The notes beneath the pieces are model-generated. The model ran no database searches. It worked only from the letters and a program-made list of their open reading frames with translations, and was not told the origin of the DNA. A stretch of DNA of 64,000 bases from Alicycliphilus denitrificans K601 (GTDB lineage: Bacteria > Pseudomonadota > Gammaproteobacteria > Burkholderiales > Burkholderiaceae_C), in contig NC_015422.1 of NCBI RefSeq assembly GCF_000204645.1, positions 2,559,001 through 2,623,000 of the forward strand, given 5' to 3'. The position numbers and the translations under genes were made by a program. This document shows, piece by piece, positions 1 through 10,402 of the stretch. Position 1 is the stretch's first letter; each line of letters begins with the position of its first letter.

Positions 1-97
1 AAGCACCAGGTACATGTTCGGATCCCGATAAAACATGGATTGTGGCCGGCAGGCGGCCGCGCCGTGAACCAAAAGCCCCGCGGCTGCGCCGTGGATT

Positions 98-119
98 GCC
101 GAGCCGATGCCGGCTCGGC
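98..119. other. Inverted repeat upstream of phaC
   Basis: An 8-bp perfect stem (GCCGAGCC / GGCTCGGC) with a 6-nt loop ends 46 nt before the chosen phaC start. It lies in the untranslated leader if translation begins at 166. No T-tract follows, so it is not an obvious terminator. It could be an mRNA structure or a regulator site; the role is unknown. Confidence 0.45.
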
Positions 120-165
120 AACAATCGAGAGCCTTGCCCGCATCGGGCCTATTCATGGAGGCAGT

Positions 166-1875
166 ATGGATGAGACGACAGACTGGACCGAAAGCGCTCG
201 GCAGTTCCAGCAGATACTCGGCGAGAGCTGGGGCAAGGCGCTGCAGATGCTGCAGCCAGGGGAACTGGGCAAGGCCATGTCCATGCCGCCCTCCGCCCCG
301 CTGAGCTTCGCGCCCGACAAGCTCGCCGCGCTACAGCAGCAATACATGGAGGATGCGCGCGCGCTGTGGGGCCAGGGCCTGCATGCCCAGGCGTCGAAGA
401 CCGGCGACCGGCGCTTTGCCGGCGAGAGCTGGGCGAACAACCCGCTGTCGGCCTTCTCCGTGGCAGCCTACCAGCTGCAGGCCCGCGCCCTCATGGGGCT
501 GGCCGATGCCGTGGAGGCCGACGAGAAGACCCGCGCGCGCATCCGCTTCAGCGTGGAGCAGTGGCTGGCCGCCATGGCGCCCAGCAACTTCCTGGCCCTC
601 AATGCCGAGGCGCAGAAGAAAGCGCTGGAAACCCACGGCGAGAGCATTGCCAAGGGCGTGGCCAACCTGCTGCACGACATGCGCCAGGGCCACATCTCCA
701 TGACCGACGAGAGCCGCTTCGAGGTGGGCCGCAACGTGGCCACCACCGAAGGCGCGGTGGTGTTCGAGAACGAGCTGTTCCAGCTCCTCGAATACAAGCC
801 GCTCACGCCCAAGGTATACGAGCGGCCCTTCCTCATGGTGCCGCCGTGCATCAACAAGTACTACATCCTCGACCTGCAGCCCGAGAACTCGCTGATCCGC
901 CACGCCGTGGCCCAGGGCCACCGCACCTTCGTGGTGAGCTGGCGCAACCCCGACGCGTCGCTCGCGCACAAGACCTGGGACGACTACATCGAGGACGCCG
1001 TGCTCACCGCCGTCGCCACCGTGCAGAAGATCGCCGGGACCAAGCAGATCAACGCCCTGGGCTTCTGCGTGGGCGGCACCATGCTGGCCAATGCGCTGGC
1101 GGTGCTGGCCGCGCGCGGGCAGGACAGCGTCGCCAGCGCCACCTTCCTCACCACACTCATCGACTTCGGCGACACCGGCATCCTCGACGTGTTCATCGAC
1201 GAGTCCTTCGTGCGCCTGCGCGAGATGCAGATGGGGCAGGGCGGGCTCATGAAGGGGCAGGACCTCGCCTCCACCTTCAGCTTCCTGCGCCCCAACGAGC
1301 TGGTGTGGAACTACGTGGTGGACAACTACCTCAAGGGCCAGACGCCGCCGCCCTTCGACCTGCTGTACTGGAACAGCGACAGCACCAACCTGCCCGGGCC
1401 GTACTACGCCTGGTACCTGCGCAACTTCTACCTGGAGAACAGGCTCATCGAGCCGGGCGCCCTCACCGTGTGCGGCGAGAAGCTGGACCTCTCCAAGGTC
1501 AAGCTGCCCGTGTACATCTACGGCTCGCGCGAAGACCACATCGTGCCCGCCGCCGCGGCCTACGCTTCGACCCAGGTGCTGCCCGGCAAGAAACGCTTCG
1601 TCATGGGCGCCTCGGGCCACATCGCGGGCGTGATCAACCCGCCGGCGAAGAAAAAGCGCAGCCACTGGGTGCGCGAGGACGGCAAGCTGCCCCCCACGCT
1701 GGACGAATGGCTGGCCGGCGCGACCGAGTTGCCCGGCAGCTGGTGGGACGATTGGTGCGCCTGGCTCGCGGGCCACGCGGGCAAGCAGGTCGCCGCGCCC
1801 AAGAGCTACGGCAAGGCGCCGCACTTCAAGGACATAGAGCCGGCGCCGGGGCGCTACGTCAAGCAGAAGGCCTGA
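166..1875 (+). CDS. phaC: Class I polyhydroxyalkanoate synthase
   Basis: Polymerises (R)-3-hydroxybutyryl-CoA into PHB on the granule surface. The 569-aa product has the lipase-like box G-F-C-V-G-G with nucleophile Cys301, Asp457 in R-E-D-H and His485 in S-G-H-I, the expected catalytic triad. The length fits class I synthases (about 560-600 aa), and the N-terminal PhaC domain plus alpha/beta-hydrolase core are both present. The frame is open back to position 40, but the ATG at 166 follows GGAGG by 4 nt, and the upstream 42 residues look like translated leader. phaA and phaB follow on the same strand, the classic phaCAB order. The promoter must lie in the first 160 bases or outside the window. 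Confidence 0.96.
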   Translation: MDETTDWTESARQFQQILGESWGKALQMLQPGELGKAMSMPPSAPLSFAPDKLAALQQQYMEDARALWGQGLHAQASKTGDRRFAGESWANNPLSAFSVAAYQLQARALMGLADAVEADEKTRARIRFSVEQWLAAMAPSNFLALNAEAQKKALETHGESIAKGVANLLHDMRQGHISMTDESRFEVGRNVATTEGAVVFENELFQLLEYKPLTPKVYERPFLMVPPCINKYYILDLQPENSLIRHAVAQGHRTFVVSWRNPDASLAHKTWDDYIEDAVLTAVATVQKIAGTKQINALGFCVGGTMLANALAVLAARGQDSVASATFLTTLIDFGDTGILDVFIDESFVRLREMQMGQGGLMKGQDLASTFSFLRPNELVWNYVVDNYLKGQTPPPFDLLYWNSDSTNLPGPYYAWYLRNFYLENRLIEPGALTVCGEKLDLSKVKLPVYIYGSREDHIVPAAAAYASTQVLPGKKRFVMGASGHIAGVINPPAKKKRSHWVREDGKLPPTLDEWLAGATELPGSWWDDWCAWLAGHAGKQVAAPKSYGKAPHFKDIEPAPGRYVKQKA

Positions 1876-1954
1876 AGGCGGCTCCCCCCACTCCGATAAG
1901 ATTCATTCGCCTGCGGCATGGCGCCGGCAGGCATCACAGCAAAGAGGATTCACC

Positions 1955-3133
1955 ATGGAAGACATCGTCATCGTTTCCGCCGTGCGCACGCCCGTGGGCA
2001 AGTTTGGCGGCGCACTCGCCAAGACCCCGGCCACGGACCTGGGCGCCCTTGTGATCCGCGAGGCCCTGGCGCGCGCGCGCGTCGCGCCGGACCAGGTGGG
2101 CGAGGTCATCATGGGCCAGGTGCTCGCAGCCGGCTGTGGCCAGAACCCCGCGCGCCAGGCCATGATGAAGGCCGGCGTGGCCAAGGAAACCCCCGCGCTC
2201 ACGATCAACGCCGTGTGCGGCTCGGGCCTGAAGGCTGTCATGCTCGCCGCGCAGGCCGTCGCCACGGGCGACAGCGAGATCGTGGTGGCCGGCGGCCAGG
2301 AGAACATGAGCCTGGCGCCCCACGTGCTCAATGGCTCGCGCGAGGGCCAGCGCATGGGCGACTGGAAGCTGACCGACACCATGATCGTGGACGGCCTGTG
2401 GGACGTCTACAACCAGTACCACATGGGCATCACGGCCGAGAACGTGGCCAAGGCCTACGGGATCACGCGCGAGATGCAGGACGCGCTGGCCCTGGCCAGC
2501 CAGCAGAAGGCCGCGGCCGCCCAGGATGCCGGCCGCTTCGCCGACGAGATCGTCGGCGTCTCGCTGCCGCAGAAAAAGGGCGATCCCGTCCTGTTCAACG
2601 CCGACGAGTACCTGAACCGCAAGACCAACGCCGAGGCGCTGGCGGGCCTGCGCCCGGCATTCGACAAGGCCGGCTCGGTCACGGCGGGCAACGCCTCGGG
2701 CATCAACGACGGCGCCGCTGCCGTGGTGGTGATGAGCGCCAAGAAGGCCGCGGCCCTGGGCCTCAAGCCGCTGGCGCGCATCGCCGCCTACGGCACGGCG
2801 GGCCTGGACCCCGCCACCATGGGCATGGGGCCCGTGCCCGCGTCGCGCAAGGCCCTGCAGCGCGCCGGCTGGAACGCGGCCGACGTGGACCTGTTCGAGC
2901 TCAACGAGGCCTTTGCCGCCCAGGCATGCGCGGTGAACAAGGAACTGGCGATCGACCCGGCGCGCGTCAACGTCAACGGCGGCGCGATCGCCATCGGCCA
3001 CCCCATCGGGGCCTCGGGTTGCCGCGTGCTGGTCACCCTGCTGCACGAGATGCAGCGCCGCAGCGCGGCCAAGGGGCTGGCCGCGCTGTGCATCGGCGGC
3101 GGCATGGGCGTCTCCATGGCTCTGGAGCGTTGA
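1955..3133 (+). CDS. phaA: Acetyl-CoA acetyltransferase (beta-ketothiolase)
   Basis: Condenses two acetyl-CoA to acetoacetyl-CoA, the first step of PHB synthesis. The 392-aa length matches PhaA-type thiolases. Visible catalytic residues are Cys88 in N-A-V-C-G-S-G, His349 in G-H-P-I-G-A-S-G and Cys379 in C-I-G-G-G-M-G. The ATG follows AAAGAGG by about 8 nt. It lies 79 nt after phaC and before phaB, so it is probably co-transcribed with phaC. The thiolase fold alone does not separate biosynthetic from degradative enzymes, but the gene context makes PhaA the best call. Confidence 0.96.
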   Translation: MEDIVIVSAVRTPVGKFGGALAKTPATDLGALVIREALARARVAPDQVGEVIMGQVLAAGCGQNPARQAMMKAGVAKETPALTINAVCGSGLKAVMLAAQAVATGDSEIVVAGGQENMSLAPHVLNGSREGQRMGDWKLTDTMIVDGLWDVYNQYHMGITAENVAKAYGITREMQDALALASQQKAAAAQDAGRFADEIVGVSLPQKKGDPVLFNADEYLNRKTNAEALAGLRPAFDKAGSVTAGNASGINDGAAAVVVMSAKKAAALGLKPLARIAAYGTAGLDPATMGMGPVPASRKALQRAGWNAADVDLFELNEAFAAQACAVNKELAIDPARVNVNGGAIAIGHPIGASGCRVLVTLLHEMQRRSAAKGLAALCIGGGMGVSMALER

Positions 3134-3142
3134 GCACCCGCA

Positions 3143-3173
3143 GTGGCTTGGCGCGCGGCCCGCGCCAAGCCAC
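3143..3173 (+). terminator. Perfect 13-bp hairpin between phaA and phaB
   Basis: GTGGCTTGGCGCG and its exact complement are separated by a 5-nt loop, starting 9 nt after the phaA stop. No U-tract follows, so this is more likely a 3'-end stabilising or attenuating structure than a full intrinsic terminator. The remaining ~120 nt before phaB could hold a separate phaB promoter, but I see no convincing one. Confidence 0.55.
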
Positions 3174-3292
3174 ACATCATGCCCGATCCTTGGGCTCCGG
3201 TGGCAATTCCGCCGTGCGTGTTTTCCTTTTAGGAACCGGTTTGTTTTTTGGGTAGAGTGGTAACCGTTTCATCCACAAAACAGGAGCACGCA

Positions 3293-4030
3293 ATGAGTCA
3301 GAAAGTCGCATACGTCACGGGAGGCATGGGTGGAATTGGCACTGCCATTTGTCAACGCCTGCACCGGGAAGGGATGAAGGTCATCGCGGGCTGCGGCCCC
3401 ACTCGCGACTATGAAAAGTGGCTGAACGAACAAAAGGCGCTGGGCTACACCTTCTACGCTTCGGTCGGCAACGTGGGCGACTGGGACTCCACGGTGCAGG
3501 CCTTCGCCAACGCCAAGGCCGAACACGGCACCATCGACGTGCTGGTCAACAACGCCGGCATCACGCGCGACCGCATGTTCGTGAAGATGACGCGGGAAGA
3601 CTGGGACGCCGTCATCGAGACCAACCTCAACAGCATGTTCAACGTGACCAAGCAGGTCGTGGCCGACATGGTGGAAAAGGGCTGGGGCCGCATCATCAAC
3701 ATCAGCAGCGTGAACGGCGAAAAGGGCCAGGCCGGCCAGACCAATTACTCGGCCGCCAAGGCCGGCATGCACGGCTTCTCCATGGCGCTGGCGCAGGAGC
3801 TCGCCACCAAGGGCGTGACGGTGAACACCGTGAGCCCGGGCTACATCGGCACGGATATGGTCAAGGCCATCCGCCCCGACGTGCTGGAGAAGATCGTCAA
3901 CACCGTGCCCGTCAAGCGCCTCGGGGAGCCCAGCGAGATCGCCTCCATCGTCGCCTGGCTGGCCTCGGAGGAGGGCGGCTATGCCACCGGCGCCGACTTC
4001 TCTGTCAACGGCGGCCTGCACATGCGCTGA
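3293..4030 (+). CDS. phaB: Acetoacetyl-CoA reductase (NADPH)
   Basis: Reduces acetoacetyl-CoA to (R)-3-hydroxybutyryl-CoA for PhaC. A 245-aa classical short-chain dehydrogenase: nucleotide-binding T-G-G-M-G-G-I-G near residue 10, N-N-A-G, catalytic Ser in I-S-S-V-N-G and Tyr/Lys in N-Y-S-A-A-K. The length equals PhaB enzymes (about 246 aa). An in-frame ATG at 3248 exists, but the ATG at 3293 has AGGAG about 7 nt upstream and starts with the usual S-Q-K-V-A-Y-V-T-G-G. Third gene of the phaCAB cluster, followed by a strong terminator. Confidence 0.96.
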   Translation: MSQKVAYVTGGMGGIGTAICQRLHREGMKVIAGCGPTRDYEKWLNEQKALGYTFYASVGNVGDWDSTVQAFANAKAEHGTIDVLVNNAGITRDRMFVKMTREDWDAVIETNLNSMFNVTKQVVADMVEKGWGRIINISSVNGEKGQAGQTNYSAAKAGMHGFSMALAQELATKGVTVNTVSPGYIGTDMVKAIRPDVLEKIVNTVPVKRLGEPSEIASIVAWLASEEGGYATGADFSVNGGLHMR

Positions 4031-4035
4031 CGGCC

Positions 4036-4104
4036 CGACATGTCCGCTGCTTTGGCGGGCATGTCGAAAAGCAAAAAGGAACGTGCCGGCACGTTCCTTT
4101 TTTT
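4036..4104 (+). terminator. Tandem hairpins / intrinsic terminator after phaB
   Basis: Two hairpins lie in series. The first (4036-4066) pairs CGACATGTCCGC with GCGGGCATGTCG, with one G-T pair. The second (4073-4102) is the palindrome AAAGGAACGTGC / GCACGTTCCTTT, flanked by A-runs and followed by seven T. The second is a textbook rho-independent terminator and could work in both directions. It ends the phaCAB transcription unit. Confidence 0.9.
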
Positions 4105-4203
4105 ATGGAGAACCGAGGCGTGGGGCGCTGGTTCGGGGTCTTGAATGATACCTATCGAAGAAGGGAAGTCGAATAAGCCCGCCGGCGGGCCTTGCCCACG
4201 CCC

Positions 4204-4278
4204 TTACAGGCAGCTCGGGGCGCGCTTGCGGTCGCGTTCGTCTTCGGGCCAGGCAGAGAGCATTGCGGTCATGGTCAT
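4204..4278 (-). CDS. Possible 24-aa small ORF
   Basis: On the minus strand an ATG at 4278 follows AAGGAG (4287-4292) at a 9-nt spacing, one of the strongest ribosome sites in the window. The predicted peptide is 24 residues: a short N-terminal part with three Met, a single Trp-Pro, then a charged E-D-E-R-D-R-K-R stretch and a C-terminal P-S-C-L. A weak promoter can be drawn upstream (TTGCAC, 17 nt, AATACA). A palindrome GCCCGC-CG-GCGGGC (4177-4190) lies 14 nt after the stop. I do not recognise the peptide. The otherwise gene-free 4105-4458 interval holds this ORF and one dispersed repeat. Confidence 0.4.
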   Translation of the reverse strand: MTMTAMLSAWPEDERDRKRAPSCL

Positions 4279-4378
4279 AGGGATAACTCCTTAGATGTAT
4301 TCACAACGCAGCCTCCCGGTGCAACGTTGACATGCCGCTCGCAAAAAAATGCAACCCCTGGAGGATGGATGAAAATGC

Positions 4379-4433
4379 TCCTGATATGAGAGCTGCAAGC
4401 GCATTATGGTCAAGCCTTATAGGCGGTTTTGCC
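4379..4433 (+). repeat. Dispersed Comamonadaceae-type repeat, copy R1
   Basis: Carries GAGAGCTGCAAGCGC, then TGGTCAAGCCTTATAGGC and GGTTTTGCC. This matches the order seen in other copies: (AT)AGCTGC, AGCGC, inverted CAAGC, a G/C-rich block and a T-run. It lies just downstream of the ABC-F gene (minus strand), so it sits in that gene's 3' untranslated region. Confidence 0.65.
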
Positions 4434-4458
4434 TGATATCAAAAGGCGCGCAGACTGT

Positions 4459-6387
<1,929 letters not shown>

Positions 6388-6442
6388 GAGGCCGCGGATT
6401 ATCCCAGCGAAAGCCCGCGGCCTGCCCCTCGGCGGGCCGTGG

Positions 6443-7429
6443 TCAGACGGGCTTCAGCCCCAGCTGCTTCATCATGGCCGCGGTCAGCTGCATTTCCTGC
6501 TGGATGTTCTGCACGAAGGCCGCTCCGTCGCGCACGTCCACCTGGCCCCCGTTTTCCTGCAGCGCGGCGACCACCTTGGGCTGCCTGAGCGCTTCGGAGA
6601 AGGCCTTGTAGATGGTCTCCACCACCGCATCCGGCGTTCCCGCGGGGACGGAGATGCCGCCGAACGAGGTCAGCTCCACGCCTGGGATGCCGAGCTCCGC
6701 GAGCGTGGGTACCTGCGGCTCGACCGGGTTGCGCCTGGCCCCGGCGATGGCGAGCGCGCGCAGCTTGCCGGCCTTGATCATGGGGTTGGCCGCCGAGAAG
6801 ATCGGCATCCCGAAGGTCACTTGGTTGCCCAGCAGCGCATTCACGAGCTCGGAGGCGCCCTTGTAGGGCACGTGCATGGCCTTGGTGCGCGTGACGCTCA
6901 GGAACAGCTCCACGCCCAGGTGGGAGGGCGTGCCGACGCCCCCGGAGGCGTAGTCCACCTGGCCGGGGCGGGCCTTGAGCCGGGCCAGCAGGTCGTCCAG
7001 GCTGTGGATGTCGGAGTCCGCGTTCACTACCAGCCCCACGGTGGAGCTGCTCAGGCGCATGACGTGCCGGAAGTCCTTGAGCGCGTCGTAGCCGGGGTTC
7101 TTGTAGATGTGCATGTTGGCGGCCAGCGGCGAGCCCGTGTAGAGCAGGGTGTAGCCATCGGCCGGCGACTTGGCCACGGCGCGCGTGCCGATGTTCCCCG
7201 CGGCGCCCGGACGGTTCTCGATGACGATGGGTTGGCCCAGGAAGGGGCCCACGGCCTCGGCCAGGATGCGCGCCACCATGTCGGGCCCCGTGGCCGGCAG
7301 GTAGGGCACCAGCCATTTGACGGGGCGGCTGGGATAGCGGCCCTGGGCCCGGGCCGGCATGCCCGCCAGGGGGAGCAGGGCCGCGCCAAGCGCATGGGCC
7401 AGCATCCGGCGGCGTGACAGAGGGGTCAT
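6443..7429 (-). CDS. Bug-family (TctC-like) periplasmic solute receptor
   Basis: A 328-aa tripartite tricarboxylate transporter receptor that binds a small, usually carboxylated, ligand in the periplasm. The N-terminus S-R-R-R-M-L-A followed by a hydrophobic stretch and A-R-A looks like a Tat or Sec signal of about 28 residues. Family motifs are visible: V-P-Y-L-P-A-T-G-P-D, E-N-R-P-G-A-A-G-N-I-G-T and Y-A-S-G-G-V-G-T. It follows an acyl-CoA dehydrogenase and a CoA ligase on the same strand, so its ligand is probably the acid activated by that ligase. No TctA/TctB permease genes are nearby. Confidence 0.9.
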   Translation of the reverse strand: MTPLSRRRMLAHALGAALLPLAGMPARAQGRYPSRPVKWLVPYLPATGPDMVARILAEAVGPFLGQPIVIENRPGAAGNIGTRAVAKSPADGYTLLYTGSPLAANMHIYKNPGYDALKDFRHVMRLSSSTVGLVVNADSDIHSLDDLLARLKARPGQVDYASGGVGTPSHLGVELFLSVTRTKAMHVPYKGASELVNALLGNQVTFGMPIFSAANPMIKAGKLRALAIAGARRNPVEPQVPTLAELGIPGVELTSFGGISVPAGTPDAVVETIYKAFSEALRQPKVVAALQENGGQVDVRDGAAFVQNIQQEMQLTAAMMKQLGLKPV

Positions 7430-7435
7430 GTTCGT

Positions 7436-7470
7436 CTCCTTGCTTCTATAGCTGTGTGCGATGTGGGAGC
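7436..7470 (+). repeat. Degenerate repeat, copy R3
   Basis: TTCTATAGCTGTGTGCGATG resembles the left half (ATAGCTGC-N-TGCG) of the dispersed repeat but lacks the right arm. It fills the short gap between the acyl-CoA dehydrogenase stop and the Bug gene on the minus strand. A weak match, listed for completeness. Confidence 0.25.
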
Positions 7471-7486
7471 TGCCGCCTCACGCCGC

Positions 7487-8716
7487 CTATGCGGGCGTGG
7501 CGAGCAGTTCCCTGGCGATGGTGTTGCGCTGGATCTCGCTGGTGCCGGTCAGCACGCGGTACATGCGCAGCATGCGGAACAGGAATTCCACGCGCCGGCC
7601 CTGGACGATGCCCTCGCCGCCGTGGATCTGCACCGCGCGGTCGGCGATGCCGAAGGCAGCCTCGGAGCAGAACAGCTTGCTCATTGACGCCTGGGCGCGG
7701 GCGTCGATGCCGGCGTCGATGGCGCGCGCCGTCTGCACCATCAGGGCGCGGGCGGCGGCCCATTGCGTGGCCATGTCGGCCAGCATGTGCTGTATGGCCT
7801 GGAACTGGGCGATGCTGCGGCCGAACTGCCGGCGCTCCAGCGCATAGTCGCGCGCGTCGCGCAGCGCCACCTGTGCCAGGCCAAGCATGGCGGGGCAGTG
7901 CATCAGCCGGTTGACGGTGATGCGCCCCAGCGCCAGCGCCAAGCCGCGGCCGCGCTCGCCGATCAGCTGGGCCGCTGGGACGCGGGCGCCGTCCAGCACG
8001 ATGTCGCCGGTGTGGGACTGGCCGGCCATGGTCTTGTAGCCGCTAACCACCTCGACGCCCGGCGCGTGCAGGTCGACGAAGAAGGCGCTGATCTCGCGCT
8101 CGGCGGCGCCCTCGGGGGCGGTCGAGGCCAGCAGCACGGCGCAGTCGGCGAAGGGCGAGCCCGAGATGAAGCGCTTGCGGCCATGGAGCACGTAGTGGTC
8201 GCCGTCCTGCGTGGCGCGGGTCTGCAGCGCGCCGGCGTCGGAGCCCGCGCCGGCCTCGGTCAGCGCGAAGCAGATGGCCTTGTCGGCGCGCGCCACCGGT
8301 GCGATGAACTGCTCCATCTGCCACGGCGTGGCCTTGCGCACCAGCGCGCCGATGCGCGGCGGGCCGCTCAGCTCGCCCAGCACGTGGGGCGCGAAGGGCG
8401 AGCCGGTAGCGTAGATGGCTTCCTTGATCAGCACTTGGTCGAGCACCGAAAGCTCCTTGCCGCCCATGGACGGTGGCAGGGACATGCCGTAGAAGCCGAG
8501 CGCGTGCGAGCGCCGCCAGACCTGGCGCAGCAGGGCCTTGTCGGGCGAATGCTCGTGGTCTATGCCGTGGCTGCGGGCCAGGTCGACCAGCTCGCCGTGC
8601 AGGAAGTCCCGCAGCGCCGCGATCAGCTGCGCCGCCAGGGGCGAGCCTTCGAAGGGCATTTCGGGCAGTGCGGGGCCGGCGGCGGCCAGCCGTGTGGTAG
8701 GAGTGCTGGCGTTCAT
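7487..8716 (-). CDS. Acyl-CoA dehydrogenase family protein
   Basis: A 409-aa flavoenzyme of the acyl-CoA dehydrogenase fold: N-terminal helical domain, middle segment with A-L-T-E-A-G-A-G-S-D-A-G (FAD/substrate loop) and C-terminal helices with G-T-S-E-I-Q-R-N. The usual catalytic Glu just before G-T-S-E-I-Q is Thr390 here. The alternative Glu used by isovaleryl-CoA dehydrogenases (before R in helix G) appears to be Asn (T-V-N-R-L-M). The substrate and even oxidase versus dehydrogenase activity are therefore open. Its ATG lies one base after the upstream ligase stop (TGACATG), implying translational coupling. Likely oxidises the CoA ester made by that ligase. Confidence 0.9.
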   Translation of the reverse strand: MNASTPTTRLAAAGPALPEMPFEGSPLAAQLIAALRDFLHGELVDLARSHGIDHEHSPDKALLRQVWRRSHALGFYGMSLPPSMGGKELSVLDQVLIKEAIYATGSPFAPHVLGELSGPPRIGALVRKATPWQMEQFIAPVARADKAICFALTEAGAGSDAGALQTRATQDGDHYVLHGRKRFISGSPFADCAVLLASTAPEGAAEREISAFFVDLHAPGVEVVSGYKTMAGQSHTGDIVLDGARVPAAQLIGERGRGLALALGRITVNRLMHCPAMLGLAQVALRDARDYALERRQFGRSIAQFQAIQHMLADMATQWAAARALMVQTARAIDAGIDARAQASMSKLFCSEAAFGIADRAVQIHGGEGIVQGRRVEFLFRMLRMYRVLTGTSEIQRNTIARELLATPA

Positions 8717-8717
8717 G

Positions 8718-10298
8718 TCAGTTCACCTTGCGGCTGAGGTTGCTCCAGTACGGCGCCTGTACGGTCTTGCGCATCACCTTGCCGTTGGGGTTCTTGGGCA
8801 GCTGCTCCACGAACTCGATGTGGCGCGGGCGCTTGAAGCCGCCCAGGTGCTCGGCGCAGAACCGGTCCAGCGCGCCGGGGTCGGGCTGCGCGCCGGGCTT
8901 GAGCACGATGTGCGCCGCGACGGCCTCTCCCCATTTGTCGTCGGGAATGGCGAACACGCAGGCGTCCTGCACCGCCTGGTGGCGGTAGAGCACGGCCTCC
9001 ACCTCCGACGGGTAGACGTTGAAGCCGCCGCTGATGACCATGTCCTTCTTGCGGTCCACGATGTAGACGAAGCCTTCCTCGTCCATGCGCGCCAGGTCGC
9101 CCGTGTGGTAGCGGCCGTTCCTGAGCACCTCGGCCGTGAGGTCGGGCGCGCGCCAGTAGCCGGCGAACACGTCGGGGCCGCTCACGACGATCTCGCCCAC
9201 CTCGCCCTGGGGCAGCGGGTTGCCGTCGCCATCGACCACCTCGACGATGGACTCCAGGAAGGGGCGCCCGCACGAGGCCAGCCGCTCGGGCCGCGCGGCG
9301 CGCGCCTGGAGGTGGTCCAGCGCCGACAGGCCGCACACGCCCGAGGTGGTCTCGCCCGCGCCATAGCCCTGGCTGAGGACAGGGCCGAACACGTCCATGG
9401 CTTGCAGAATGCGCGTCGGCGCCATCGGGGCCGCGCCATAGCCCAGGCGCAGCAGGTCGGGCAGCGGGCGGTAGCGGCCCTGCACCTCGGCCAGCAGCAT
9501 GTTGATCATGGTCGGCACCATGAAGGTGTGGGTCACGCGCCGCTGCTGCATCTCGGCGATGAAGCCGGCGGGCTCGAACTGCGCGAACAGGTGGATGCAG
9601 GCCCCGGTGCACAGCGCGGGCACCAGTTGCATGCCCGAGGCGTGGGTGATGGGGCCGACCAGGCCCAGCACGTGGCCCGCCTGCATGCCCTCGCCGCGCA
9701 TCAGGAACTTGCGCAGCTGGGCCAGGCGGTTGCCGAAGGTCTGCATCGCCGCCTTGAGCACGCCCGACGAGCCCGAGGTGTAGTGCAGCACGGCCAGCTC
9801 GTGCTCGCGCACGGCCACCGGCTCGAAATGCGCGCTGGCCCGGGCCAGGCGGCTCTCGTAGTCGCTGCCCGCGGGGCCGTCGAGCAGCAGCAGCTGTACG
9901 CCGGGGTCGCCCAGGTGGGGGCGGAAGGCCTCGGCGCGCGCGGCCGTGGTGACGATGATCCGCGCCTCGCTGTTGGCGGCGATCTCGCCCACCTCGCGCG
10001 GCGACAGGCGGGCGTTGAACGGCGCCTTGACCAGACCGGCCTTGTAGCAGGCGATTTCGATCTCGACGATCTCGACGCAGTTGTGCAGGTAGATGCCCAC
10101 GCGGTCGCCGCGCGCGAGGCCGCCGGACAGCAGCGCGTTGGCCAGGCGGCTGGAGCGCTGCTCCAGCTCGCCATAGGTGATGCTGCGCGCCGCGCTGGTG
10201 ACTGCGGGCAGGCGGGCATGGGCCCGGCAGCTGCGCGCCACCAGTGCGCCGACGTTGGGGATGGGGGAGCCCGGTGGAGGAGTGGAAGTGCTGGTCAT
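8718..10298 (-). CDS. AMP-forming acyl-CoA ligase
   Basis: A 526-aa member of the ANL superfamily that activates a carboxylic acid with ATP and CoA. The P-loop-like motif is Y-T-S-G-S-S-G-V-L-K (the canonical form is T-T-G-x-P-K-G). The adenylate motif Y-G-A-G-E-T-T-S, the Y-H-T-G-D-L-A-R hinge region and the C-terminal catalytic Lys in P-K-N-P-N-G-K-V-M-R-K are present. Substrate is not recognisable. Order on the strand is LysR, ligase, acyl-CoA dehydrogenase, Bug receptor, which suggests uptake and beta-oxidation-like entry of one specific acid under the LysR protein. Confidence 0.92.
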   Translation of the reverse strand: MTSTSTPPPGSPIPNVGALVARSCRAHARLPAVTSAARSITYGELEQRSSRLANALLSGGLARGDRVGIYLHNCVEIVEIEIACYKAGLVKAPFNARLSPREVGEIAANSEARIIVTTAARAEAFRPHLGDPGVQLLLLDGPAGSDYESRLARASAHFEPVAVREHELAVLHYTSGSSGVLKAAMQTFGNRLAQLRKFLMRGEGMQAGHVLGLVGPITHASGMQLVPALCTGACIHLFAQFEPAGFIAEMQQRRVTHTFMVPTMINMLLAEVQGRYRPLPDLLRLGYGAAPMAPTRILQAMDVFGPVLSQGYGAGETTSGVCGLSALDHLQARAARPERLASCGRPFLESIVEVVDGDGNPLPQGEVGEIVVSGPDVFAGYWRAPDLTAEVLRNGRYHTGDLARMDEEGFVYIVDRKKDMVISGGFNVYPSEVEAVLYRHQAVQDACVFAIPDDKWGEAVAAHIVLKPGAQPDPGALDRFCAEHLGGFKRPRHIEFVEQLPKNPNGKVMRKTVQAPYWSNLSRKVN

Positions 10299-10402
10299 GG
10301 CGGTCCTTGCGAAGCGCCGCGCGGCTTGCGCGGCGTTGCAGGGACTGTCCCAGAACCGGGCGGGTTAGAGGAAATACTGTTTATTGATTCGATGCCATCG
10401 AT

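Noticed and set aside
331..1824. 497-aa open frame antisense to phaC
   Set aside because: Low-complexity His/Arg/Val-rich product without domains; an effect of high GC in a strongly supported gene on the other strand.
1934..3175. 413-aa antisense frame over phaA
   Set aside because: No recognisable motifs or ribosome site; phaA has all catalytic residues in the sense frame.
4192..4389. 65-aa plus-strand ORF in the phaB-yheS gap
   Set aside because: No ribosome site, random composition, and it overlaps the better-supported 24-aa minus-strand ORF.
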